DNA from: Spirochaetota bacterium
GTDB taxonomy: Bacteria > Spirochaetota > Spirochaetia > Treponematales > UBA12059
Reading direction: 5' to 3'
Length of the DNA: 64,000 nt
Assembly: GCA_018262985.1 (NCBI GenBank)
Contig: JADFDI010000009.1
Span: 50,681-114,680 of the forward strand
The position numbers and the translations under genes were made by a program. Shown here in pieces: positions 9,320 through 18,945 of this stretch. The notes under the pieces were generated by a model. It saw nothing but the letters and a program-made list of their open reading frames with translations, was not told where the DNA came from and made no database searches. How positions within the stretch are numbered: position 1 is the stretch's first letter; every line of letters begins with the position of its first letter.

Positions 9320-10017
9320 AGGCTGCGCCGGGGCCGGTTCCCCCGGTCGTCCCCGGCCGCGCGTCCGGCACCCGGGAAGCGCAATACCGCGAGGTCGGGC
9401 GGCTCGAGCAGGTCGAGCCGGGCGCCGAGGCGTCGGGCGAGGGCCTCGAAGGCGGGCGGGCCGAAGAAGCCGACATGCGTCGGATCCTCCTTGTACCACC
9501 AGCGCCCGAAATCCTCAGGGCGCTCCGGCGGGAAGCGCGTGCGGACGGCGATGGCCCCGCCGCCCTCGAGCTTGCGCGCGAGCGTCGCGAGCAGGCGATA
9601 CGGGTAGGGGACGTGCTCGAGCACCTCGTGGACGGCTATCAGGGCGAAGGGGCCGGCCAGGGAGCGCCGGTCCGGAGCGAAAAGCGGGTCCCACGCCTCG
9701 GCGCGGTAGCCGCGCTCGCGGAGCAGCCGGGCGAGCGCGGGCGTAGGTCCCGAGCCGAAATCGAGGACGCGCCCGGGCGGCGGGGCGAAGGGCGCGAGCG
9801 CGCGGTCGATGAAGGTCTCGAGGAAGGCCCGGTAGCCCGGATCGGCGGGATCGTTGCGGTGGAGGCGGTAGCGGGCCTCGGCGGCCTCCGGGCCCGGCAC
9901 GGCGGACGGCTCGACCCGGACATGGCCGCAGCGCGGGCAGCGGAACCAGGACGCGCCCCGTGCCCGGGTCCAGGGCGGGGCGGAGGGGAAGGGGGCGGCG
10001 CAGGCGCGGCATCGCAT
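9316..10017 (-). CDS. Class I SAM-dependent methyltransferase with N-terminal CxxC...CxxC zinc-ribbon
   Basis: MRCRACAAPF...FRCPRCGHV; GRVLDFGSGPTPALARLLRERGY; EVLEHVPYPYRLL. Confidence 0.82.
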   Translation of the reverse strand: MRCRACAAPFPSAPPWTRARGASWFRCPRCGHVRVEPSAVPGPEAAEARYRLHRNDPADPGYRAFLETFIDRALAPFAPPPGRVLDFGSGPTPALARLLRERGYRAEAWDPLFAPDRRSLAGPFALIAVHEVLEHVPYPYRLLATLARKLEGGGAIAVRTRFPPERPEDFGRWWYKEDPTHVGFFGPPAFEALARRLGARLDLLEPPDLAVLRFPGAGRAAGDDRGNRPRRSL

Positions 10018-10169
10018 GGCGCCATGCTAGCCCGGACCCCGCGCGGGGGCCAAGGGCGGACGCGCTCGCAGGCCCCGCGCGCCTCGGGGCGCCTCCCGCT
10101 TGACGCGGGTCCGTCCGCGCGCCATTTTCATGGACGGAACGCGCGGCGCCGCGCGCTTCCGGAGGCACG

Positions 10170-11297
10170 ATGAACGACCGGCTCAAGAACTTCAACGCGG
10201 GCAGGGCGAACTTCTTCCTGGTCGGCTTCATGGCCCTGGTCGTGCTCATGGCCGTGGCCAAGATCACCGCCGCGGTCCTGATCCCCCTCGTCATCGCCCT
10301 CCTGCTCGCCTTCGTGCTCGAACCGCTCGTGCTCTTCATCGAACGGCTCCGGATACCGCGGCTGCTGGCCATCCTCGCGGTGTTCATCCTGCTCGGGGGC
10401 GGCATCTACGTCATCGGCGCCATCGTGTTCACGGGCGGGCGGACCATCCTGGGCCTCTACCCGAAATACGAGGCGCGCTTCTCGGAAATCTACGAACGGG
10501 TGGCCGAGGTCCTGAGCCTGCCCTACGACGAGCAACTCTCGGTCTTCGGCAACCTCTGGGGCCAGCTCGGCGTGCGATCGAAGGTCCAGTCGCTCGCGCT
10601 CTCGCTTTCCGAAGGCTCCATCGGCTTCCTCTCCGACGCCTTGATCGTGCTCATCATGACGACCTTCCTCCTCCTCGAGCTCGGCCATTTCCGGAGCAAG
10701 ATCGCCATCGCCTTCGAGCACCGCCTCTCGGACCGCATCAGGGTCATCGCGACCGACGTGGTGGCCCAGGTCAGCCGCTACCTGAGCGCCAAGTTCTTCA
10801 TCTCGCTCGCCACCGGCGTCCTGGTCACCATCGGGCTCGAACTCGTGGGGCTCGATTTCGCGATCGTGTGGGGCGTCATCTCCTTCGTGCTCAACTTCAT
10901 CCCGAATTTCGGCAGCATCGGCGCGGGGCTCGGGGCGGGCGTCTTCGCCCTGGTCCAGTTCTGGCCCGAACCAGGTCCCATCATCGGCGTGGGCGTCGTG
11001 ATGCTCGGGGTCAACCAGGTCATCGGGAACTTCCTCGAACCGAAGATCATGGGCGACAACCTGGGGCTCTCGCCCTTCGTCATCGTGGTCTCGCTGATCG
11101 CGTGGGGCTGGCTCTGGGGCTTCGCCGGGCTCGTGCTCGCGGTGCCGATGACGGTCATAGTGAAGATCGTGTGCGAGAACGTTCCCATTCTCGAGCCCGC
11201 CTCCATCCTGATCGGTTCGTGGAAATCGGCCCGGAAGCGGCGGAACGGCGAGGAGCCGGCCGGTCCCGCCGCGGAGCCCGACGCGCCTCGCCCTTGA
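10170..11297 (+). CDS. AI-2E family transporter
   Basis: Polytopic protein with LVIALLLAFVLEPLV..., FVLNFIPNFGSIGAG and GNFLEPKIMGDNLGLSPFVIVVSLIAWGWLWG motifs. Confidence 0.9.
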   Translation: MNDRLKNFNAGRANFFLVGFMALVVLMAVAKITAAVLIPLVIALLLAFVLEPLVLFIERLRIPRLLAILAVFILLGGGIYVIGAIVFTGGRTILGLYPKYEARFSEIYERVAEVLSLPYDEQLSVFGNLWGQLGVRSKVQSLALSLSEGSIGFLSDALIVLIMTTFLLLELGHFRSKIAIAFEHRLSDRIRVIATDVVAQVSRYLSAKFFISLATGVLVTIGLELVGLDFAIVWGVISFVLNFIPNFGSIGAGLGAGVFALVQFWPEPGPIIGVGVVMLGVNQVIGNFLEPKIMGDNLGLSPFVIVVSLIAWGWLWGFAGLVLAVPMTVIVKIVCENVPILEPASILIGSWKSARKRRNGEEPAGPAAEPDAPRP

Positions 11298-11411
11298 CTC
11301 CGGGGGCGCCCGTCGCTAGATTGACACCGCGCCTGGATCCGTCGCGACCGGGACGCGGGAGTTTCGCATGACCAGACCCGAGGCTCCCCTTCCGCGCGGA
11401 AGGGCGGGGCC

Positions 11412-13220
11412 ATGCCGTTCGTAGACGTCCGCGGGCTTTTCCACCGCTACCCGGGTTCTCCCGTCCATTCCCTCTCCGACGTATCCTTTCAGGTCGAGCC
11501 GGGCGAGTACCTCGCCGTCCTCGGCGCCAACGGCTCCGGAAAGAGCACGCTCGTGCGCTGCCTCGACGGCCTCGCGGAGATCGAAAGCGGCTCGGCGCGG
11601 GTCGGCGGGCTCGACCCGATGAACGCCGACGAGCTCGCGGAGTTGCGCGCGCGGACGGGCCTGGTGTTCCAGTCGCCCGCCGACCAGCTGGTGGCCTCGG
11701 TGGTCGAGGAGGACTGCGCCTTCGGCCCCGAGAACCTCGGGCTGCCTCGCGAAGAGATCGCTCGGCGGGTGGCGTCGGCGCTCGAGGCGGCCGGGCTTTC
11801 CGCCGAACGCTCGAGGCCCGCCTGGGCCCTGTCGGCCGGCCAGCAGCAGCGCCTCGCCGTCGCCGGCGCGCTCGCCCTCGAGCCGGAGCTGCTGCTCCTC
11901 GACGAAGCCACCGCCATGATCGACCCGCCCGGACGCACGGGCTTCCTCGACCTGATCGAGCGCCTCAACTCAGGCGGCACCACCGTCATCCACGTCACCC
12001 ATTCGATGGAGGAAGCCCTCCGCGCGCGCCGCGTCCTCGTGCTGAGCGGCGGACGCCTCTCGTTCGACGGAGCGCCCGCGGAGCTGTTCGAGCGCCCCGA
12101 ACTGGAAGCGTGGTCGCTCTCGCGGCCCGCCTCGCTCGAAGCCGCGCGCCGCGTGCGCGTCGCGTTCCCTGATTTCCGGCCGGCAGGAAGCGCGCCCGCG
12201 GATTTCCGAGACGAACTCGCGCGCCTCGCCCGGATTTTCGGAGCCGCTCCGGCGGTACCGCGCGCGGGTCCGTCGAATCCGTCGAATCCGTCGATTCCGT
12301 CGGACGCCGCTCCCGTCGACCCGCCGCGCGACGACGACGCGCTCGTCCTCGACAAGGTCGTCCACGAGTACCTGGGCGGCACCGAGCTTGCGAAGCTCGC
12401 GCTCGACGGCGCTTCGCTCCGCGCCGGGAAGGGCGAACTGGTCGCGCTGGTCGGCGCCACGGGCTCCGGCAAGAGCTCCGCGCTCCAGCACGGCAACGCC
12501 CTGCTCGCGCCGTCATCCGGTTCGGTGCGCGTCCTGGGCCTCGACCCGGCGGCCAAGGGCGCCGACCTCAAAGCCCTGCGGTCGCGCGCGGCCCTGGCCG
12601 TGCAACGCCCCGAGACCGCGCTCTTCGAGACCTGCGTCGGCGACGACGTGGCCTTCGGTCCCCGCAACCACGGACTGAGGGGGAAGCCGCTCGTGGAGCG
12701 GGTCCGCTCGGCCATGGAGCGCGTGAAGCTCCCGTACGCGGAGTTCCGCGACCGCCCGGTCCGCGCGCTCTCGGGCGGCGAAAAGCGCCGCGCCGCAATG
12801 GCGGGGGTACTGGCCCTGGAACCCGAGCTCCTGCTGCTCGACGAACCCTGCGCCGGGCTCGATCCAGGCGGCCGGGAATCGGCGCTGGCGCTGCAGGCCG
12901 CGCTCAAGGCGGACGGCCGGACGGTGGCGGTATCGACCCACTCGATGGAGGACGCGACGCGGGCGGATCGGGTCTATGTGCTGGAGAAGGGAAGGGTGGT
13001 CGCCGAGGGAAGCCCCGCGGAGGTCTTCCTCGGGACGGAGCCGCCGCCCGGGCTCGAACGACCCTGGGCCGCGGAAGCGTCCGTACTCCTCTGGCGCGCC
13101 GGGCTGACGTCCGCCCCCGGCGCCCTCGACGCCGCGGCGCTGGCCGACGAGGCGCTCGCCGTCCTCGGCGCGCCGCGCCCGGGCGGCGTCCCGCGCGCGG
13201 CGGCGGAAGGCTCGCCGTGA
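11412..13220 (+). CDS. Energy-coupling factor transporter ATPase, two fused ABC domains
   Basis: Two Walker A (GANGSGKST, GATGSGKSS), two signatures (LSAGQQQR, LSGGEKRR) and two Walker B motifs. Confidence 0.92.
   Translation: MPFVDVRGLFHRYPGSPVHSLSDVSFQVEPGEYLAVLGANGSGKSTLVRCLDGLAEIESGSARVGGLDPMNADELAELRARTGLVFQSPADQLVASVVEEDCAFGPENLGLPREEIARRVASALEAAGLSAERSRPAWALSAGQQQRLAVAGALALEPELLLLDEATAMIDPPGRTGFLDLIERLNSGGTTVIHVTHSMEEALRARRVLVLSGGRLSFDGAPAELFERPELEAWSLSRPASLEAARRVRVAFPDFRPAGSAPADFRDELARLARIFGAAPAVPRAGPSNPSNPSIPSDAAPVDPPRDDDALVLDKVVHEYLGGTELAKLALDGASLRAGKGELVALVGATGSGKSSALQHGNALLAPSSGSVRVLGLDPAAKGADLKALRSRAALAVQRPETALFETCVGDDVAFGPRNHGLRGKPLVERVRSAMERVKLPYAEFRDRPVRALSGGEKRRAAMAGVLALEPELLLLDEPCAGLDPGGRESALALQAALKADGRTVAVSTHSMEDATRADRVYVLEKGRVVAEGSPAEVFLGTEPPPGLERPWAAEASVLLWRAGLTSAPGALDAAALADEALAVLGAPRPGGVPRAAAEGSP
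12269..12305. repeat. In-frame 9-bp tandem repeat (CCGTCGAAT, about 3.7 copies) in the inter-domain linker
   Basis: tccgtcgaatccgtcgaatccgtcgattccgtcgg encodes PSNPSNPSIPSD between the two ABC domains. Confidence 0.75.
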
Positions 13221-14065
13221 AGGACCTCGAATTCTTCCGCAACGCCACGCTCGGGCAATACGTCGACTCCCCTTCGCGCGTGCACGCCTTCGCGCCGCTC
13301 ACCAAGTACCTCGGCCTCCTCGCGCTGGCGGCGCCGGCCCTCGCGTCGCGCACCACCTACGCGGCCCTGGCCGTCATGGCGCTCGGCCTCCTCGTCGCGC
13401 TGGCGGCCGGGGTGCGGCCGGCCTTCCTGCTCCGCGGCCTCAAGCCCGCGCTGCCGGCCCTGGCCCTCATCATGGCGCTGCAGATCCTGCTCTCCTGGCC
13501 CGGCGACGCGAGCGCCGCGCTGCTCCGCCTCGGCCCGATCGACGTGACCGTGGCCGAGCTCGCGAACTCCGCGCGCATCGCGGCGCGGCTCGCGGCGCTC
13601 ATGGTGACCCTCGGGCTCTTCACCGCCACGGCTTCCGAGAGCCAGATCGTGCACGGCATCGAGGACATCCTGGCGCCGCTCTCGCGGCTCGGCATCCCCG
13701 CGCACCGGCTCGCGCTCGTGGTCGGCATCGCGTTCCGCTTCATCCCCATCCTGGCGGGCGAGGCGGAGCTCATCGTCAAGGCCCAGGCTTCGCGCGGGGC
13801 CGACTTCGGCTCCGGCACGCGCAACCCGTTCCGGCGCGTGAAGGCCTGGCTGCCCGTGCTGGTGCCGCTCATGCTGCGCGCCCTCGAGCGCTCGGAGTCG
13901 CTGGTCGAGGCCATGGAGGCGCGCGGCTATTCAGGCGGCCTCCGCTCGCGCCTCGCGTCCTATCCGGCCGGGCGGGGCGAAAAGGCGCTCCGCATCGCCC
14001 TCGTCCTGTTCGGCTCGCTTTCGGTTTTCCTGGCCTCGAGGGCGCCTTCGCCCTGGGGGACCTGA
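13217..14065 (+). CDS. ecfT: Energy-coupling factor transporter transmembrane protein EcfT
   Basis: Overlaps the ATPase stop; EcfT motifs ...QASRGADFG and SLVEAMEARGYSGG. Confidence 0.9.
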   Translation: MKDLEFFRNATLGQYVDSPSRVHAFAPLTKYLGLLALAAPALASRTTYAALAVMALGLLVALAAGVRPAFLLRGLKPALPALALIMALQILLSWPGDASAALLRLGPIDVTVAELANSARIAARLAALMVTLGLFTATASESQIVHGIEDILAPLSRLGIPAHRLALVVGIAFRFIPILAGEAELIVKAQASRGADFGSGTRNPFRRVKAWLPVLVPLMLRALERSESLVEAMEARGYSGGLRSRLASYPAGRGEKALRIALVLFGSLSVFLASRAPSPWGT

Positions 14066-14099
14066 CGCCCGTCGTTCATCATCCGAAGGAGGATCAGCC

Positions 14100-14675
14100 A
14101 TGAAGAAATCCGTCGTCCGCAAGATCGTCGTGGCGGGAGTGCTCTCCGCCGTCGCCGCCTTCCTCGGCCTGACCCGGCTCGGCTACATCCCGTGGTTCTC
14201 CGGCGCCTCGCTGACGGTCATGCACGTGCCGGCCATCGTCGGCGCGGTGCTCGAAGGCCCCGTCGTCGGCGCCGTCATCGGCCTGGTGTTCGGCCTCACG
14301 AGCCTCCTCCAGGCGGCCATCGCGCCGACGGGGCCGCTCGACCCGGCCTTCGTCAACCCGCTCATCTCGGTGCTGCCCCGCCTCCTCGTGGGCCCCGCGG
14401 CCTTCCTCGCCTACGCCGCCTTCCGCGGCAAGCTGGAGATCCCCGCGCTCGGGCTTTCCGGCATCGTCGGCAGCCTCGTCAACACCATGCTGGTGGTCGG
14501 CGCCCTCGCGCTCTTCGGCTTCCTGACCTGGGACCTCTTCTGGCCGATCGTCACCGCCAACGGGCTCCCCGAGGCCGGCGCGGCGGCCATCGTCAACGTG
14601 GCCGTGGTGGCCGCCTGGAAGGGCGTCGCGCGCCGGGGCGGCAAGGCCTCCATCGCCGCCGAAGAGGACAGGTAG
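14100..14675 (+). CDS. ECF transporter S component
   Basis: Small 6-TM protein, MHVPAIVGAVLEGPVVGAVIGLVFGLTSLLQA, directly after ecfT. Confidence 0.88.
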   Translation: MKKSVVRKIVVAGVLSAVAAFLGLTRLGYIPWFSGASLTVMHVPAIVGAVLEGPVVGAVIGLVFGLTSLLQAAIAPTGPLDPAFVNPLISVLPRLLVGPAAFLAYAAFRGKLEIPALGLSGIVGSLVNTMLVVGALALFGFLTWDLFWPIVTANGLPEAGAAAIVNVAVVAAWKGVARRGGKASIAAEEDR

Positions 14676-14677
14676 CC

Positions 14678-15517
14678 GTGCTCCTCGCCCTCGACGCCCG
14701 GAACGCCTCGGTCGCGGTCGGGGCGTCGGCTTCCGGTCCCGGCCCCGATCCGGGCCACGCGCGCTTCCGGATCGGCGCGGTTCCCTCGCGGAGCGCGGAC
14801 GAGTGGGCCTACGCCCTCGGCTCGATGCTCCGCGCCGAGGGAATCGAGCCGTCCCGCGTCGAGCGCGTCGTCCTCTCGTGCGTGGTGCCGAGCCTCGCGC
14901 CCAGGCTCCGCGAGGCCTGCGCCAAGGCTTTCGGCCTCGAGCCGCTCGTCGTAGGGCCCGGCGTGCGCAACGGGCTCAAGATCCGCACCGACTCGCCCTC
15001 CGAGCTCGGCTCGGACCTGGTCTGCGACGCCGTGGCCGCGCGCGAGCTCCTGGCCGAGCGCGGCCTCGCGGGGCGGCCCTGCGTCGTCGTCGACTTCGGT
15101 TCCGCCATCGCCTTCTCGGCCCTGTCGGCCTCGGGCGAGTACCTGGGCGCCTCGATAGCGCCGGGACCGGAGCTGGCCGCGCTCGCGCTCAGCCGCGGCG
15201 CCGCCCTCCTGCCCGAGGCCCGCTTCGAGGCGCCGGAGCGCGCCATCGGCCGCAACACGGCGCAGGCCCTGCAGTCGGGCCTGGCGCTCGGCTTCGCGGG
15301 CCTCGTGGACCGCGTCGTGGAGCGCATGGCCTCCGAGCTCGGGGAGGACTGCCTGGCGCTGGGTTCCGGAGAGGAGTACGGCCGCCTGCTCGAGCCGGAG
15401 CGGGGCTTCCTCGATTTCGTGCCGGACCTGGCGCTCGACGGCCTCCGCGCCATCGCGGCGCTCAACCCGGCGGAACCCGTCGTAAGGGGAGGCCCGGGCG
15501 AATCCCGCCGCGCCTGA
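14678..15517 (+). CDS. coaX: Type III pantothenate kinase
   Basis: GTG start; LLALDARNASVAVG, GPGVRNGLKIRTDSPSELGSDLVCDAVAA, VVDFGSAIAFSAL, IAPGPELAALAL and a GLALGFAGLVD motif. Confidence 0.9.
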   Translation: MLLALDARNASVAVGASASGPGPDPGHARFRIGAVPSRSADEWAYALGSMLRAEGIEPSRVERVVLSCVVPSLAPRLREACAKAFGLEPLVVGPGVRNGLKIRTDSPSELGSDLVCDAVAARELLAERGLAGRPCVVVDFGSAIAFSALSASGEYLGASIAPGPELAALALSRGAALLPEARFEAPERAIGRNTAQALQSGLALGFAGLVDRVVERMASELGEDCLALGSGEEYGRLLEPERGFLDFVPDLALDGLRAIAALNPAEPVVRGGPGESRRA

Positions 15518-15623
15518 GCGCGGCCCCCCCGTTCCGCCCGCCTTCGAGCGCCGCGGCGCTTGCCCGGCTCCCCCCGCCCGGCCTAGAATCGACCGCAAGC
15601 AATCCGGACGGAGGGTCCAATAA

Positions 15624-16754
15624 ATGGAAGAACTCTTCATCGGCTTCACGTCGGTGACCTGGCAGCACCTGGTCATGTACCTGGTGGGCGTCGCGCTCAT
15701 CGTCCTGGCCATCGTCAAGCAGTACGAGCCGATGCTGCTCCTGCCCATCGGCTTCGGCGCCATCCTCGTCAACCTGCCCCTCGAGACCGTGTGGGAGCAC
15801 GCGGGCGCCCCCGGCTTCCTCAAGGTCCTCTACGAGGCCGGCATCGCGACCGAGCTCTTCCCGCTGCTCATCTTCGTCGCGGTGGGGGCCATGATCGACT
15901 TCGGGCCGCTGTTCAAGAACCCCTACATGATCTTCTTCGGCGCCGCCGCGCAGTTCGGCATCTTCGCCACCATGATAGTGGCGACCCTGGTCGGCTTCGA
16001 CCTCCGCGAGGCCGCGAGCATCGGCATCATCGGCGCGGCCGACGGCCCCACGAGCATCTTCGTCGCCAACGTCTTCGCGCCGAAGTTGCTCGGCCCCATA
16101 TCGGTGGCGGCCTACTCGTACATGTCGCTCGTGCCCCTCATCCAGCCGCCGGTCATCAAGGCGTTGACCACCAAGGCCGAGCGCCGCATCCACATGGCCT
16201 ACCACGAATCCGCCTCGCCGAAGTGGCTCAAGGTGATGTTCCCCATCGCCGTCACCATGATCGCGGGCTTCGTCGCCCCGATCTCCGTGCCCCTCATCGG
16301 CTCGCTCATGTTCGGCAACCTGATCCGCGAGTCCGGCGTCCTCGAGCGCCTCTCGCAGACGGCGCAGAACGAGCTCGCGTACCTGGTGACCCTGCTCCTC
16401 GGCATCACGATCGGCTCCAGCATGAAGGCGGCCGACTTCCTGACCTGGAAGACCCTGCTCATCATGGGCATGGGCCTCGTGGCCTTCGTCTTCGACACCG
16501 CGGGCGGCGTCCTCTTCGCCAAGGCCGTCAACCTCTTCCTGCCCAAGGGCCGCAAGGTCAACCCGATGATTGGCGCCTGCGGCATCTCCGCCTTCCCCAT
16601 GTCGGGCCGCATCGTCCAGAAGATGGCCAGCGACGAGGAGAAGGGCAACATCATCCTCATGCACGCCATCGGATCCAACGTCTCGGGCCAGCTCGGCTCG
16701 GTCATCGCGGGCGGCATGGTGCTGGCCCTGGTCCCGCTCGTCGCGGGCCTCTGA
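15624..16754 (+). CDS. oadB: Sodium-translocating decarboxylase beta subunit (OadB family)
   Basis: QYEPMLLLPIGFGAILVNLPL, GIIGAADGPTSIFVAN and NPMIGACGISAFPMSGR motifs. Confidence 0.93.
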   Translation: MEELFIGFTSVTWQHLVMYLVGVALIVLAIVKQYEPMLLLPIGFGAILVNLPLETVWEHAGAPGFLKVLYEAGIATELFPLLIFVAVGAMIDFGPLFKNPYMIFFGAAAQFGIFATMIVATLVGFDLREAASIGIIGAADGPTSIFVANVFAPKLLGPISVAAYSYMSLVPLIQPPVIKALTTKAERRIHMAYHESASPKWLKVMFPIAVTMIAGFVAPISVPLIGSLMFGNLIRESGVLERLSQTAQNELAYLVTLLLGITIGSSMKAADFLTWKTLLIMGMGLVAFVFDTAGGVLFAKAVNLFLPKGRKVNPMIGACGISAFPMSGRIVQKMASDEEKGNIILMHAIGSNVSGQLGSVIAGGMVLALVPLVAGL

Positions 16755-16767
16755 CAGGAGCGATCGC

Positions 16768-16920
16768 ATGGAACGCTTTACGGAATGGCTCAAGTACGGC
16801 GACGACACGGTCAAGGCGCTCGGCGTCTCCGCGGGCGGCCTCGTCGGGGTCTTCGCCACGCTCGGCGTCTTCTTCCTCGTCATCTGGCTCTCGGACAAGG
16901 TCGGAAGCAAGGCGAAGTAG
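16768..16920 (+). CDS. Small membrane protein, OadG-like/decarboxylase-associated subunit
   Basis: 50 aa MERFTEWLKYGDDTVKALGVSAGGLVGVFATLGVFFLVIWLSDKVGSKAK with one TM helix, SD CAGGAG, 13 bp after oadB. Confidence 0.65.
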   Translation: MERFTEWLKYGDDTVKALGVSAGGLVGVFATLGVFFLVIWLSDKVGSKAK

Positions 16921-17170
16921 GGGAAGGGGGAGGGGGAAAAAGGGCTTCGCCCGGCCGGCCGGCGGCAGCCTCCTCTCCCCTGCACCGGCGGGGCCGCCCC
17001 AGCTCTCCGCCGGGCAGGCGGCGCGCGCAGCCTTGCCGCCGCGGACCGTCGCCCGGCGCTCGGCCGCGGATAGCCGCGGATGGCCGGCCCGCGATTCCGC
17101 CCCGATTTGCGCCCCCTCCGGACCGGGCACTATACTTCCCGCATCATCGGCTCGGGGAGGTTGCCTGAAG

Positions 17171-18898
17171 ATGGGTCCGGATCCGGGCAAGGCCGAGACG
17201 ACGGGGCGGACGCTCCGGGGAGAAATCCAGTTCCTCGCCGTGGCCGTCCCGACGGTCATCCTGGCCCTCGTCGCGCTCGCCTTCATCGCCATCGTCTCCG
17301 CCTCCATGGCCCGCGAGCTCGAGTCCGACGCGGCCAAGGCCGCCGACGAGACGCGCGATCTGCTGGTCGACCCGCTCTACCGCATCGACAAGGCCCAGGC
17401 CCGCGCCATCGGCGAGGCCTTGCTGTCCTCCGGGCGCATCGACGGCATCCGCGTCGAATCGCCCGTGTCCGGCGTCGTCCTCGACGCGGCGCCGTCCGAT
17501 CCTTCGACCATCGAGGCGCTCGAGCGCCGCATCGAGCGCGACGGCATCCCGGTCGGAACCGTCACGCTCCATTTCTCCGACCGGCGGCTCGAGGAAACCC
17601 GCAGGCTGCTCGCCGGGCTCGGCGTGGCCGTCATCCTGAGCGCCAGCCTGGCGAACGCGATCGCCCTCTCGGCGATTCTGGCCCGCCAGATCGGCAGGAC
17701 CCTCCGGGGACTCGCCTCCGGCGTCGACGCCATCGCGCGCGGTGACTACGAGCGGCCCGTGCCCCTGACCCGCTACCCGGACGTCAACCAGATCGTCGCC
17801 CTCCTCAACGACATGGCTGGACGCGTCCAGGCCAAGAACCGCGAGCTCGTGCACGCCAACGCCACGCTCGAGACGCGCGTGGCCGAGCGCGCCTCCGAGC
17901 TCAACGACTCCCTCTCGGAGCTGAAGCGGACCCAGCGCCTGCTCGTCGAATCGGAGAAGCTCTCCGCGCTCGGCCACCTGTCCGCCGGCGTCGCGCACGA
18001 GCTCAACACCCCGCTCGGAGCCATCGTCTCGGCCCTCGGCTCGATTCGCTCCTATTTCGGAAACCAGGCGCTCGAGCTCGTCCGCTACCGCGCCGCGCTC
18101 GCTCCGGAGGCCGCGGCCCTGTTCGACGCGGCGCTCGAGGCCGGGCTTTCCGGCGAGGCGGCACCGCTCGGCGGGATCGGCGCGCGGGGCGAGCTCAAGC
18201 GACTCAAGGCCGCGCTCGCGGAGCTCGGCCTCGAGGACGGCGCCAGAATCGCGCCCAGCCTCCATGAGCTGGGCGGCATGACCGGCCTCGACCGCTTCAA
18301 GGACCTGCTCGGGACGCCCGGCGCCGCTGAAATTCTCGAGACGGTCCTGCGGCCGGTCAACGCGCGGCGCATGGCGGAGGTGGCCGCGCTGGCCGCCCAG
18401 AAGGCGTCGGAAGTGGTGGCGGCGCTCAAGCCCTTCCTCGACGACGGCGCGCGGCCCGAGCTCGGTCCCGTCGACGTCGCGAAGAGCGTCGAGGAAGCCC
18501 TGTCGCTCATGAGCGAGTTCGCCCTGTCCAAGGTCCGCGTCACGCGCGACTTCGCCGGCGTTTTCGCGCGCGGCAAGCGCGAGGACCTGACGCGGATCTG
18601 GTACAACCTGATCCGGAACGCGGTGCAGGCCATGGATTACCAGGGCGAGCTCGGCCTTTCCGCGCGCGTCGAGGACGGCATGGCGGTAGCGCGCGTCCGC
18701 GACGACGGTCCCGGCATCCCCGACGATATCCGCGACCGCGTGTTCGATCCGTTCTTCACCACCAAGACCGGCGGCGAAGGCCTCGGCCTCGGCCTCATGG
18801 TCGCGCGGCGCCTCGCCGAGGGTTTCGGGGGGAGCGTCGACTTCGAGTCGAGGCCCGGCTTCACCGAGTTCACGGTCCGCCTTCCCGTCTGGAATTGA
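17171..18898 (+). CDS. Membrane sensor histidine kinase with HAMP
   Basis: Two N-terminal TM segments, HAMP-like region, GHLSAGVAHELNTPLGAI H-box, NLIRNAVQAM N-box and G-boxes. Confidence 0.9.
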   Translation: MGPDPGKAETTGRTLRGEIQFLAVAVPTVILALVALAFIAIVSASMARELESDAAKAADETRDLLVDPLYRIDKAQARAIGEALLSSGRIDGIRVESPVSGVVLDAAPSDPSTIEALERRIERDGIPVGTVTLHFSDRRLEETRRLLAGLGVAVILSASLANAIALSAILARQIGRTLRGLASGVDAIARGDYERPVPLTRYPDVNQIVALLNDMAGRVQAKNRELVHANATLETRVAERASELNDSLSELKRTQRLLVESEKLSALGHLSAGVAHELNTPLGAIVSALGSIRSYFGNQALELVRYRAALAPEAAALFDAALEAGLSGEAAPLGGIGARGELKRLKAALAELGLEDGARIAPSLHELGGMTGLDRFKDLLGTPGAAEILETVLRPVNARRMAEVAALAAQKASEVVAALKPFLDDGARPELGPVDVAKSVEEALSLMSEFALSKVRVTRDFAGVFARGKREDLTRIWYNLIRNAVQAMDYQGELGLSARVEDGMAVARVRDDGPGIPDDIRDRVFDPFFTTKTGGEGLGLGLMVARRLAEGFGGSVDFESRPGFTEFTVRLPVWN

Positions 18899-18945
18899 GC
18901 CTCCGGCGCAACCATCTGGCCGCGCGCGCGGTATATTCCGGGTAT

